From Dirofilaria immitis (lineage: Eukaryota; Nematoda; Chromadorea; Rhabditida; Onchocercidae), in contig JAKNDB010000085.1 of assembly GCA_024305405.1 (NCBI GenBank), positions 1,178,001-1,242,000 of the forward strand: a stretch of DNA of 64,000 nt, read 5' to 3'. A program made the position numbers and the translations under genes. Shown here in pieces: positions 1 to 12,071 of the stretch. Position 1 is the first letter of the stretch. Every line of letters starts with the position of its first letter. Under the pieces are notes generated by a model. The model ran no database searches. It saw only the letters and a program-made list of their open reading frames with translations, and had not been told where the DNA came from.

Positions 1-1190
1 GAAAAATACAAGTTTTGATAAAAGATATCATGATGAAACAACATACCAAAAACAGATCAGTTTCTGGGATAGAATATAGCAGCACTATGCAAAGCATTAT
101 GTAAAGTCATTAATCTGTTATAAAAATTTTGCATAAGTTCTGTTTGTTCGTCATTACTAATCACTTAATCGATAAAAAATTCAATTCTAATTTAAGCCGT
201 CAAGAAATTTTGACAAATATCGAACGGTAGTGGAAACTATTGAAAGATTAACTCATAAATTTTGACAAACATTCTTATTCAACTTTTTGTGTTTTTTTTC
301 TTTCTTTTCCTCAATCTATAACTTTCATGATTTATATTTTTTTTTTGAAGATTAATAAATTAATAACCTTGACTATTTAGCTGTTTTTGTTAGATGTTTC
401 ATCTATTTTTCGATTCATATTCCGCTATGAAATTAGGTTAAAAAATAAACTTTTACCATGAAATCGCTTCCCTAGGATCATTAAACAATAATAGAATTAG
501 AGAAGTTTTAACAATAAATTGTACTAAAATAATTTCAGTCTTAAAATAGGAATACTTCGACAGAATGAAATAACAATTATGGATTTGTATTGCAAAGCAA
601 AAATTTTGCTATTGCTATTATAAAAATTAAAAAAATTTTTATTATTACTATTAAAATTTCGGTATTACTATTTTATTATTACATTGAATAATATATTATT
701 GATACATCTATGGCAAACAGAATCCTAAAACTCTGAATCTCTTAGAATGAAGAAATCTTTTGGTATTTTTGCTGAGAAAGTCAAAATTGTCGAAGATTTG
801 AAATCAAGTATTTTTCATTGCATTATTGAAGCATTTCGTACGAAGATTTGAAATCAAGTATTTTTCATCGCATTATGCTTGAAGCATTTCATACAATAAG
901 TTTAAGATTTTTTTTAGAATATAACAGGGATTTTTAATGGTTAGATTTCATTATTTCATTAATGTTGAAATTGTTGAATTTTGCTTAAAATTTCGAATAC
1001 GAAAGTCATTCAAAACTATTATCTGCTTCCAATTTTGCTTTTCCTTTAATTGATCTATTGCTTTGATAAAAATATTTATTTTAAAAAGCAAAATTTATGA
1101 AATCTTTGATAATGGATCAAACATTTTTTGTTAACTGTTACATACATTTTAGGAAAAATGATCCGCTAAATTTTGTCATCTGATCGTTTA
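1..1190. other. AT-rich intergenic stretch, no gene seen
   Basis: Both strands carry frequent stops and many short A/T runs. I see no exon with splice sites or family signature. The only structure is a two-copy duplication listed separately (791-894). Confidence 0.6.
791..894. repeat. two-copy tandem duplication, about 51 bp unit
   Basis: Two adjacent copies begin CGAAGATTTGAAATCAAGTA at 791 and 841. They differ by one substitution and a short insertion in the second copy. No coding content. Confidence 0.85.
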
Positions 1191-1207
1191 ATCAATGCAG
1201 TCTTGCG

Positions 1208-2040
1208 ATGAGCGGGCAGGAAGGAAAAAAGGTTGGAGAAAAGGTTTGCATCTTATTGATTAATTTTTCTTTTTCATATTCTTTTTCTAGTAACTTTTTT
1301 GATTTACTAAATCATCATGAAATTATTGTTTATAATGATAGTATGTTTAGAAATTCTATCATCATAATTTTTATCCAGGCATCCCTAACATCAAGAGCCA
1401 GTGGAACCATCTTCGCCGGTGATCTATATATTAGCCACACGGAAATTTTCTTAGGAAATTGCCAGACTGTGAATGGCTAAGATGAGCATTAAATATATTT
1501 TCGTGTCTTTTTTAGATATGAAGAATTTCAAGATTTTTAAGAATTCAAAAGAAGATGTCAACCAGCAAATTTAAGTATTCTATCACGATAACGATGAAAA
1601 CAAAATAATTTTTAAACTTTAAGCAATGTTGAAAACTTAAATGCTTCAAACAAATTCCGAGCTGAAAGAAGGATTCATGAAGTAGAAGAAACCGTTGAAG
1701 AATTACAACAGCAACTAATGAAATTTGCGGTTTGTTGAAGTGCAGTGTAAACTTTAGAGCACGAACTGCAGTGGCAACTACGCATCAGCAGCCACAGGAG
1801 CAGCCGATGTGGAAACAATGCTGATGAAGTTGCAGTAAAGGAAGTGGAAGTAGGATGGTGCGGGTTCAGACGTGTAACAGCCCGAAAATATCCGGCCGGA
1901 ACCATAATTGAAAAAAAAAAAAAAAAAACGAGGTGGAAGAAGTATCAACCGGCTCCGCAAAAGCGATGGAAGATGGATTCATAATTGCATCACCTTCACT
2001 AACATCTGACTTCCGAGATTTTTTTGAAAAATTCTGTTGA
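1208..2040 (+). pseudogene. possible small or degenerate coiled-coil gene
   Basis: An unpaired acceptor (AATGCAG at about 1194-1200) lies just before ATG 1208, which opens MSGQEGKKVGEK and a donor at 1243/1244. Possible further exons are 1380-1424 and about 1516-1576, both with TTTTAG or TCCAG acceptors in compatible phase. Downstream, 1627-2038 is clearly GC-richer than its surroundings. It reads in one frame as charged, heptad-like sequence (RRIHEVEETVEELQQQL), then has two stops near 1736-1753, a 60-codon open stretch, an A18 run, and a final open stretch ending FRDFFEKFC. I do not recognise the product. The stops and unresolved phase between 1576 and 1627 mean it could be a broken gene, a gene with base-calling errors, or chance. 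No function is assigned. Confidence 0.3.
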
Positions 2041-2049
2041 AAATTGTTT

Positions 2050-3335
2050 TGAAAAAGGTTTTTTTTTCTGAAAAATAAATAGTGTCGATGTTTCAACAAT
2101 CGTAAATTTATTCCATCTATTTATGACGAATAAAAGCAGTATGATCTGTTGATATGATCTGTTGATATTCGCTTTTTACGTATTTAGTTCATTAATACAA
2201 ATTTTGCTAATAATTCATTTAGTTGAATGATTGCAAAACATTTTTGTTAATACTAATTTTATTATTTATAGTTATAACATCCAATAATATTCCAATATAT
2301 TCAGATGAAATCATTTAATTTGAATTTATTTTAAAATTCAACAAAAAAGTCTGATTTTCACTAATACAGCAACAGTTCGTATGCGGGGAGTTTCAGCTCC
2401 GCTTTTTTTTTTTTTTTTAAATTAAAACCAGAATTTTAATTTTATTGTTCAGTTTTTTTTGTTTCATAAATTTAATCGAATTATCGAGAATTGAAATTAC
2501 TCGATTATGAAAGAAACTGATGAATTAGCAGTAGTTCGATTATATGGCTTATATGATACAAGCATCAAGAATGTTTGGAAAGAATCAAATTTATAAAATA
2601 TGCAAAAAAAAAAGTGGCACTTTTAATTTCATAGTTTATAATTGGTTTATTTAATTTTTTTGATAATTAATTCCTACCATATCATATATCAATCATATAA
2701 CGAATAAAATAATGAAATGTTTTTAAATATAACAAATAAAAACTAATAAAAATGATAATAAAACATAATAACCATTTCTCATATTCTGATATTGTACAAA
2801 TTAATTGTATTTATTACTTACACTGAGCATAGACAACTTATTCAATTTATGGATATACAGGAATAATTCTTTTAATTAATATTATTATAATATATTTAAA
2901 CAATTCTTCTAACAACATTAATAACATTACTTATTAATAAAACATAACATATAATAATTTTTTCCTCTCTGTTAATTTACATGCATTAATTATTTATAAT
3001 TATTATAGAATGGTTGATGAAAATACATCAATTTCCTTCTTTTACTGATAACAATTGACTAGCTATTTGAATCTTTCAATAATATTCTTGTAAAATGCTG
3101 AAAATTTTTCTCAACAATACAAAAATTTTGAATGAATAAAGATGAAGATTGAAATGGAATAAATATATTTATCGAGTATTATAATTCTTTTAAAATTATT
3201 AATCTTGTTACAAATTGCTAATCTGATTATTATTCTTTTTAATTACAAAAGATTTACCGTAATCTTTTGAAGTGCATTATTTATGGTGATTTTTACCATA
3301 TAATCATTATGGATGACGTTAGATATTAAATAAAT
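2050..3335. other. AT-rich intergenic stretch, no gene seen
   Basis: Low-complexity A/T sequence with many short homopolymers (for example T16 at about 2404-2419). No exon, RNA gene or sizeable repeat recognised. Confidence 0.6.
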
Positions 3336-6300
3336 TTAAAACTTTATGCTATCTTTCGTTTTTTTTTCAATTAATGACTGAATTTTAAAAGCAATGCTTT
3401 GTAATATTAATAATTTACTAAATCAGTGATACAGTAATCCAATAATAAAATTTCATCATATAGTTTAAATGATAGGTAAGTTTGAACAATAATATGAAAT
3501 TTTTAGTACTAATTATACCTTTGTAACAGAAATAATAGTAGCATATATACGTTGAAAAAAGCGTACGATAACATCAACCGAATAAGCGGTAATTATATAT
3601 AGTAGATCACTTTTGCCGATATTATAAGCATTCAAGGTTACTGTCATATCATCTACTTGATTGTTAATATCTGTACAGATATCATTAAGTTTATCAACTC
3701 TTTCTTTTAAATCCATGAACATCTGCAATTTATCATTTTCTTTACTTTCTTACTTCTTATTAATTATTACAATCAGTTGTCTTGTTTACACTTGGCTGCC
3801 GATCTGTAATAAATTTAGTAGCTTCTATGATGAAATTCGAGAATTGCTATTTCATGATTGTCTTCTCTATTCTTTCATTATTTTTATTTACTTACATATA
3901 TGAATTTTATCAGCTTGTAATTCTCAATAATTTAACATTTTGGATTTTGGATTGAATTTTAGCAAAATTAATTAGCATATAAAGCAGTTTCTCCGATTCT
4001 TTCAATTATTTTTCTTCGTATTATTATAATTATTCTTTTATAAAAAAAAACGATTTAATATATAGTTTTATTAATATTCATTGCATTAATGAAAATGTAT
4101 TTTGTTGATATTATCGTATAATTTCCTAATTATTTCGATATGGAAAATTTGACTTTGCTTAGAAAATTTTTTGCATAGAAAACATTCACTTCATTTTGAA
4201 GAATTTCTTCTTTTTCGATTTTTTCATGGCAAGCATGTGCTATATCACGATAATGATCCATAGCTTCATCAATTTGTTTTTTACATGCTTAAATAATTAT
4301 GATAAAAAGAAAGTTTAATGAAAAAAAAAAAAAAATGACTTTAATGAAATTGCAGCAAACGTTATTAACGATTAAATTATTGATTTCTAACTTTTGATAA
4401 AGTTAGAAATCAATAAATGAATTGATAGAAATATTGAATTATTTTGCTAAATAATGAAATATTGATTACATCAATTTTGGCAAGGATTTCATTTTGATCG
4501 TAAAAAGTTGTTCGTCGCGTTTTTTTGACCATTCATTTTCATCTATTAATGTTTTTAAACGTCTGTAATGAAGAATATTTGACAAATTTACAGTTTCAAA
4601 GAATTGAAATAAAAAATTAACACAATTTATTCTTTTAACTTTTCTATTCTCTCTTTTGTTTTTGATGCAATTGAAATTTCTTTTGGTAAAATCATAATTC
4701 TATGCCATCTTGCATCGCTTACAGCATTATAATAAAAGTACTTCTTAGGTAAACATTTAAAAAGTTATTTATCAAAGCTAAATAATTTTGAGACACATTA
4801 TTCGTTTGCACGCACTGATATAAATTGTGCTTATCAATAACTGACTAATATTATATATTGTTTATCTCGTTAAAAAATAAATTTTTACGAATTTTGTTCA
4901 AAAATTGAAATTTAAAAATTTGAATAAGTTGTTAGTTAAAATAATCACTGATTTAGTGATGCAAGTTGTTGTTCGATTGCTACATCATCCAATTTTTCAG
5001 TTTCTGTCATTTCAGGTAATTCAGCTTTCATAGCTATCAATGAAGCATCATAATGAAGTACGATGAAAAATTTCAATTTTGAGATTGAATATTAATTAGA
5101 TTGATTTTTTTTTTTAATTTTGATTTAGTTAATGGTACCATTACGCAAAAAAATATCTTCAAAAAAGAACTATTATTATTACGAATGAATTAAAATGAAA
5201 AATTTTTTCCTTTTATTATATCATGCTTCTAAAAAAAAAAAAAAAAAATAATTACTTAACTAGCATCTAAAATGGATGTTAAATTATTCATCTTTGGCGG
5301 AATAGATTCGTTATTTATTATTATTATCAAAATTAGGCAAACGAAAAATAATTGCTAACTTTTGTTATCTTCAGGACTCATCAAAAGTGATTGAGATTGA
5401 GAGTGCGATGTAAGAGGTTGTGATGATTGATCTGTCTTTTCTTGAGGTGATTTTTGATCGTTTAATAACGCTATAAAATAATTATACTTTTCATGAATTA
5501 TTTGATACTAATTAAAAATAATACAGGTAATTAATAAATTTACTAATTGATTAATGAAAATTTAATAATAGATTTAAAATGCTTTTAAAATATTTTCATT
5601 TTATACTCTATCATAGATCTTAAAATTATTCATGAAATGTTAACATATAAAAAATGTATAAGTGTGAATGAAATGTGAATAAACAATGAAAAATAATTGT
5701 ATTTGAAGAATGATATATAAAACACTGATAATAATATCAATGTAAACATTGATATTATTATCAGTGTTTTTCTTATAATTTTGTAATTTTTTATCATTAA
5801 AATATAGGGTATTGCAGATTATTTTTACATTTTATGCTATGTTCATATTTCATGATCGTTGATCGTTGATAACAAATACATCTATCGCATAACTTTCGCA
5901 TAGGCATATCATAATTTCGTAAATTATTAATAGTTGTGCTATGTGATACGTTATATATTTGAAATTCTGCCTATCATTATGAATTGTCTCAATAATTTCA
6001 TGAAAGATTTATATTTCTGAAATAGCTATGTCAGATTCCACATTATGTCAGATTCCACATTATGTCAGATTCCACATTATGTATCGGTCATTCATAGTCA
6101 CAAGAAATACATCAATGCTAATGAGTGATAAATGAATGCGATAGAGGAAGAGAGATGTTAGCGTTACAATTGAATTGAAGATGATATAAAAATCAAAAAA
6201 AAAAAAAAAAAAAAAGAAAACGCTACTAGATATATCTGCAGCACGTGATGCTTCAGTAGTCTCGCTTATTGTATCGACGTTTCGAATGATTGGTAAAAGA

Positions 6301-6386
6301 GCATCCGTTGATCCAGATTTATTTTTCTTGCTTAATTTATAAAAATGATCTTTCAATTTTTTAATTGCTTGAATTGGTTTATTCAT
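3336..6386 (-). CDS. unrecognised coiled-coil protein, nine exons
   Basis: Proposed exons: 6227-6386, 5360-5470, 4984-5033 (or to 4949), 4640-4743, 4470-4562, 4190-4287, 3790-3846, 3519-3722, 3336-3377. The ATG at 6386 follows a TTTATAG acceptor by five bases, as in trans-splicing. Splice phases agree throughout if one base is restored in each of two homopolymers (4502-4506 and 4277-4282). The predicted product is about 305 residues: a basic N-terminus (MNKPIQAIKKLKDHFYKL), a Ser/Gln-rich exon 2, then charged helical exons with coiled-coil character (for example KTKERIEK, RLKTLIDENEWSKKRDEQ, CHEKIEKEEILQ). The 68-codon exon 8 includes DLKERVDKLNDICTDINNQV followed by a hydrophobic stretch (VDVIVRFFQRIYATIISV). 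I do not recognise the family. The exon 3 donor is the least certain boundary. Perfect hairpins lie in introns 1 and 5. Confidence 0.6.
4378..4415. repeat. perfect hairpin, 17-bp arms, 4-nt loop
   Basis: Arm 4378-4394 is the exact reverse complement of 4399-4415, with loop TGAT. It lies in intron 5 of the coiled-coil gene. It could be a small fold-back element or chance in AT-rich sequence, though 17 paired bases without mismatch is long. Confidence 0.7.
5719..5770. repeat. perfect palindrome, 25-bp arms, 2-nt loop
   Basis: Arm 5719-5743 is the exact reverse complement of 5746-5770, separated by AA. It sits in intron 1 of the coiled-coil gene. The two-base loop is too short for a typical microRNA precursor, so a foldback element remnant or cruciform-forming palindrome is more likely. 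Confidence 0.85.
6026..6082. repeat. 17-bp tandem repeat, about 3 copies
   Basis: The unit TATGTCAGATTCCACAT is repeated about 3.3 times without change, within intron 1 of the coiled-coil gene. Confidence 0.9.
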
Positions 6387-6399
6387 ATCCCTATAAATA

Positions 6400-8285
6400 T
6401 TTTATATTTTTCATTGTAAAATTTTTCAAAATTAAGATTTAATTTCTTCTTTCTATCAATGCTCATGTTGTGATTAGAATTTTTAATGACAAAACAATTA
6501 GAAGTAATGAAATTTGAATGAAATTTCATCAATACTACGAGAATGTTAAAGTATTTAAAATATGCTTAAATATATTAAAATCGAAAAAAAAGATAATATA
6601 GGAAGATTTCTTTTGGATTATATTTTATAAATCAAAAAAATTATTAAATTTACAAAAAAGATCAAAAAGAATTTATTAGACCAATTCAAACAAAAAAAAA
6701 GAATGAAAAAAAAATAATCGAACAAACTTGTTGATCTTTTCAAACTTTCCTGCTCGAATATATTTTTCGTTTTCGAGCATGTATAAATGCAAACTCTTAG
6801 CGTCGAGAAATAATTTATATAAATAATGCTTTAATAAAAATTATACATTTTTTTTCTTATTTTCAATATTTTTAAAATTAAATTTTTTTTTTTTTAAAAT
6901 GAATTCCTATATTTTTTCTGTCCAAAAAAAAAAAATTTTTTTGATTTATATGAAAGTTTTTCATTTTTGTTAAAAATTATTTATTTAAAAAATCTATAAT
7001 TCATTGCATTACGGAGTAAAAATAAAGAAAAATGATCATTTTTATATTATATTACTTGCATCAATAAGCAACCGTTTTCTAAATTCAGCATTAATCATCT
7101 AAATAATCATATTATCAACATCATCTTTATCTTTATATTAATATGCAAATGTTGCTTTTTTTTTTTTTTTTTGGTATAGATCTATTAAGCAATATAAAAA
7201 GACTAATTACTTTTTATACATTAATTTTACAACTGCATTCCAAGGGAATTTAATTATACTAATCTAATTAGAATTCGAATTAATACATTTGTTATTCATA
7301 CAATCATTACATCTCTTCTAGTAGATAAATGTCTTTTATCGTAATTGTAAATTTATTCATATATATATATATGTTTAATAATTTAAAATTCATTACACTT
7401 TTATCTGCGAACAAAGAATTTTTTCAATTTTGGTTATCTGTGAATCGATAACAAATTTGCCAGTTATGATAATGTTTGTAAAGCATAAAAAGCAACTATT
7501 ACTGTTATCTATAACTTTTTTATCACTTTCGAGACAGAGAGTATTTTTCATTTTAAATATTTATTAGACTAATTAACATTTGCTATCAGTAGTCATAATC
7601 ATTTTTATATTTAATCAAATATGTATCATAGATCAAACGGTAATAGTTGTTGATAAAAAGATAAAATCGCCTATTGTTAATACATGCTTACTATGCGAAC
7701 AAAGGTAATGAAAGTTTATTATTCATTTCATTAAAATAAAAATAAATAATGTAACTGTTATTTAATGAAACTACCAATCAACAATGAAATCAATCATTTT
7801 TATCGAAAGAAACTTTTCAAATCCAGCGCTATTGATTGAATTACATGATCGTATATCATGATCAAATATTTTTGCAATCCGAAAATGCAATATACAAGAC
7901 CAGCCATCGAAATAAGGTTTCTTTTCAACTTGATAGTTTAGTTCAATTATTAGTAGTTTATCAAACAAGCGCAACATACTCAGCTAGGTATCTGGGAATG
8001 CATCCTTGCAAAGGAATGATATTAAATTAAAATTATACGAAGTTGAGTAGATGCATTTAAAAACAGAAATATTATAACAATTACAATTTCATTAAGCCAA
8101 TCATTGAATTTACATCAGCTTATGTTTTCAAATTTCATCGCTAAAAATTTGCGCATATATTTGAATTTAAAAATTATCTTATCAGTTCATCTTGCGTAAC
8201 CAAATCTCAAACTTTCTTTGCAGTTAACTTTTATATAAGTTAATTTTTAAAAGAAAAATTTATGAAATTAAATTGCAATATTTCC
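6400..8285. other. AT-rich intergenic stretch, no gene seen
   Basis: Contains long A and T runs and an (AT)n run near 7361-7370. Open frames around 7771-8030 on both strands lack splice context, codon bias or family signature, so I do not call them. Confidence 0.55.
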
Positions 8286-8286
8286 A

Positions 8287-10063
8287 CTATTTTACGGATA
8301 GTTATCCTATCAAGTAAGTGCCTTTTTACGGATAGTTATCCTATCAAGTAAGTGCCTTTTACGGATAGTTATCCTATCAAGTAAGTGCCTTTTACGGATA
8401 TTTATCCTATCAAGTAAATGCCTTTTTACGGATATTTATCCTATCAAGTAAGTGCCTTTTACGGATAGTTATCCTATCAAGTAAGTGCCTTTTACGGATA
8501 GTTATCCTATCAAGTAAGTGCCTTTTTACGGATAGTTATCCTATCAAGTAAGTGCCTTTTTACGGATAGTTATCCTATCAAGTAAGTGCCTTTTTACGGA
8601 TAGTTATCCTATCAAGTAAGTGCCTTTTACGGATAGTTATCCTATCAAGTAAGTGCCTTTTACGGATAGTTATCCTATCAAGTAAGTGCCTTTTACGGAT
8701 AGTTATCCTATCAAGTAAGTGCCTTTTACGGATAGTTATCCTATCAAGTAAGTGCCTTTTTACGGATAGTTATCCTATCAACTAAGTGCCTTTTACGGAT
8801 ATTTATCCTATCAAGTAAGTGCCTTTTTACGGATATTTATCCTATCAACTAAGTGCCTTTTACGGATATTTATCCTATCAAGTAAATGCCTTTTTACGGA
8901 TAGTTATCCTATCAAGTAAGTGCCTTTTTACGGATAGTTATCCTATCAAGTAAGTGCCTTTTACGGATAGTTATCCTATCAAGTAAGTGCCTTTTTACGG
9001 ATAGTTATCCTATCAAGTAAATGCCTTTTACGGATAGTTATCCTATCAAGTAAGTGCCTTTTACGGATAGTTATCCTATCAAGTAAGTGCCTTTTTACGG
9101 ATAGTTATCCTATCAAGTAAATGCCTTTTTACGGATAGTTATCCTATCAAGTAAGTGCCTTTTACGGATAGTTATCCTATCAAGTAAGTGCCTTTTACGG
9201 ATAGTTATCCTATCAAGTAAGTGCCTTTTACAGGTAGTTATCCTATCAAGTAAGTGCCTTTTACGGATAGTTATCCTATCAACTAAGTGCCTTTTTACGG
9301 ATATTTATCCTATCAAGTAAGTGCCTTTTACGGATATTTATCCTATCAACTAAGTGCCTTTTACGGATATTTATCCTATCAAGTAAATGCCTTTTACGGA
9401 TAGTTATCCTATCAAGTAAGTGCCTTTTTACGGATAGTTATCCTATCAAGTAAGTGCCTTTTTACGGATAGTTATCCTATCAAGTAAGTGCCTTTTACGG
9501 ATAGTTATCCTATCAAGTAAGTGCCTTTTACGGATAGTTATCCTATCAACTAAGTGCCTTTTTACGGATATTTATCCTATCAAGTAAATGCCTTTTACGG
9601 ATAGTTATCCTATCAAGTAAGTGCCTTTTTACGGATAGTTATCCTATCAACTAAGTGCCTTTTACGGATATTTATCCTATCAAGTAAGTGCCTTTTACGG
9701 ATATTTATCCTATCAACTAAGTGCCTTTTACGGATATTTATCCTATCAAGTAAATGCATTTTTACGGATAGTTATCCTATCAAGTAAATGCCTTTTTACG
9801 GATATTTATCCTATCAAGTAAATGCATTTTTACGGATAGTTATCCTATCAACTAAGTGCCTTTTTACGGATATTTATCCTATCAAGTAAGTGCCTTTTAC
9901 GGATATTTATCCTATCAACTAAGTGCCTTTTACGGATATTTATCCTATCAAGTAAATGCATTTTTACGGATAGTTATCCTATCAAGTAAATGCCTTTTTA
10001 CGGATATTTATCCTATCAAGTAAATGCATTTTTACGGATAGTTATCCTATCAAGTAAGTGCCT
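8287..10063. repeat. 33/34-bp satellite array, about 53 copies
   Basis: The core is ACGGATAGTTATCC followed by TATCAAGTAAGTGCC and a run of four or five T, which makes the 33- or 34-bp unit length. Each unit has a short dyad (GGATA GT TATCC). Recurrent variants are GGATATTTATCC, CAACTAAGTG and AAGTAAATG, and they recur together in the second half in a similar order, suggesting a higher-order repeat. Standard copies contain GTAAGTG, a perfect 5' splice-donor match. No gene is recognised within it. Confidence 0.97.
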
Positions 10064-12071
10064 TTTTTTTTCGCAATAACATTAGTTTTCGGGAATAAGT
10101 CAGAAATTCAAATTTATTAACATAAACAATGTATAAAATGCATTATTTTCAATGCATTTATTATTATTAAATATTAAATTATTAAAGCGTATTTACTAAT
10201 CAATGCATTTGATACAATCAATATATATTCTCATATTTGTTTCTTTTTTTTTTTTTTTTTTATTACCGATGTTTTTTTGCAATTGATCAAGAATTTTTGT
10301 TAAAAATTCTAAATCTTCACTCGAATATCTATGCACCTTTTTTAGATCATCCAGCGCTATTGATTTACTTCTTTATAAAATCGATTATCTGATAAGTATT
10401 GCGATAATTTAAACCATTCAACAATTGAAAAAAAATAATTTTACGAAATTAATCAATCTACAAATAAGCATAACTTCGGCAGATATCATAATACAATGAA
10501 ATGAATTCAAAAAAATAGAAATTTTAATAAGCTTATTTTTTTTTAGATGAATAAAAAATTATTTCTGATGCGAAAATAATTTTAAAATTATTTTTAAACG
10601 ATATATACTACTAAAATATTATATCTCGTATAAATATTGTCTGTAGTCATGAAGTTTTCCATCGAATAAATAATGTATATGGGAAAAAACTATCGATCTG
10701 AAAAAATTTTCAAAATAATATTCTTTGATTTTTCGCATTATTTCGTTTGTTTGTGACACCATATTATCATCTAAATGATAATCATCAGCGTAGCACAGTT
10801 GTTATTTAATCTAGTCAATATGTTATGAAATATTATAATGTATTGTTATTTTATTACTGTTGACAATGAAAATGAAAGGCAAACCATCAAAAAATGTTAC
10901 GATAGAAAGATCAAAAAAAATGCCAAAGTTGTTATCACTGAGCGATAAATTATTGTAGTATGAGAAGTTTTTGCTAAATGAACCAATTGAATATAAAAAA
11001 AAAAAATCATAATTGAAATGCTCGATCATGATTGAAATATCTGACTTAATTGAATTGCTTATTTTGAGCAAGATGTTTCATATTCTCATTATTTCTAGAT
11101 AGCAGATAGTATCTTCAAGCCGATCAATGATATACAATATGAGAGCAAATTCGAGAATAAAATCAACACTAATTGGAAAATCAAAATTGCTAATCCTAGA
11201 TAAAAAAATATTACGTAAAAGTTTCATAATTTATCTTTATCTTTATACTTTGCTACCCTCTCCTAAATATCCCTGGCATCTACATATTCAGGACAAGTTT
11301 TGCTCTTTTAAATGTTGTTGTTAAATATCAACTGAACAATATACATACATGTTTATTAATCCTAATCACTCATTCATTAATCCTGATCGCTTATGAATTA
11401 TATTTGATTTATAAAGTAGACTTCCCTTCTGATCTGAATAATAAGGTAATTAAATTGATTTTAGATAATGAATTTGATAACTTATTTTATTAAAAGTAAT
11501 CCTTTATCGTTAATAATTCATATTTTCTAATTTAATAATTTTTTAAAAAGTTAGTAATATTATGCAACAAATAGATCAGTAACAGAATTTTATTAAAAAT
11601 AATAAATCGAAACAAAGCAAAAGAAATATCATTTTGAAAATATCATTCGCATTATTTTTTGATAAACAAATACAATGATTATGATTATTAATAAACCTAT
11701 TTTATTGTAATCTATAAATGAATGTACTGAAAAGAAAGGAAAACAATAATTTACGCATACTTATGAAATTTTTCCAAAAATAAACGAAAAAATTATCATC
11801 ATCCTTTTTTAAAAAAAGAAAAAATTGTATAAAATGAATAAAATAATTGAAAATATCTGGATAATACTTAAGTGATTCAATAATATCAATTTCTTGGAAA
11901 ATTAAAATACTCTTACCTTCAGCTGTTATCGAATAATTTTTCCAAAATCAACAGAAAAATTATTGGATCAAGCTTGCACTACATATCAACAAACGATATA
12001 TATCCATTTAAAGTAATCACCAACTTATCAAATCAGGTATTATTAATTTCATTCATTACAATGAAACAATT
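10064..12071. other. mostly intergenic; one doubtful + strand exon
   Basis: AT-rich with long T runs. One stretch looks exon-like on +: an acceptor TTTCTAG at about 11093-11099 followed by about 34 open codons (IADSIFKPINDIQY onward) to a stop near 11202. A second acceptor near 11290 precedes DKFCSFKCCC and a stop at 11324. I cannot join them to an upstream exon or a family. Confidence 0.35.

Noticed and set aside
5719..5770. microRNA precursor
   Set aside because: The two-base loop and fully perfect arms do not fit a Drosha/Dicer substrate; a palindrome or foldback remnant is preferred.
7771..8030. Open frames on both strands
   Set aside because: No acceptors or donors in phase, no coding-like composition, and the two overlap in opposite directions.
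8287..10063. CRISPR array
   Set aside because: There are no unique spacers: the whole unit repeats, and the context is eukaryotic.
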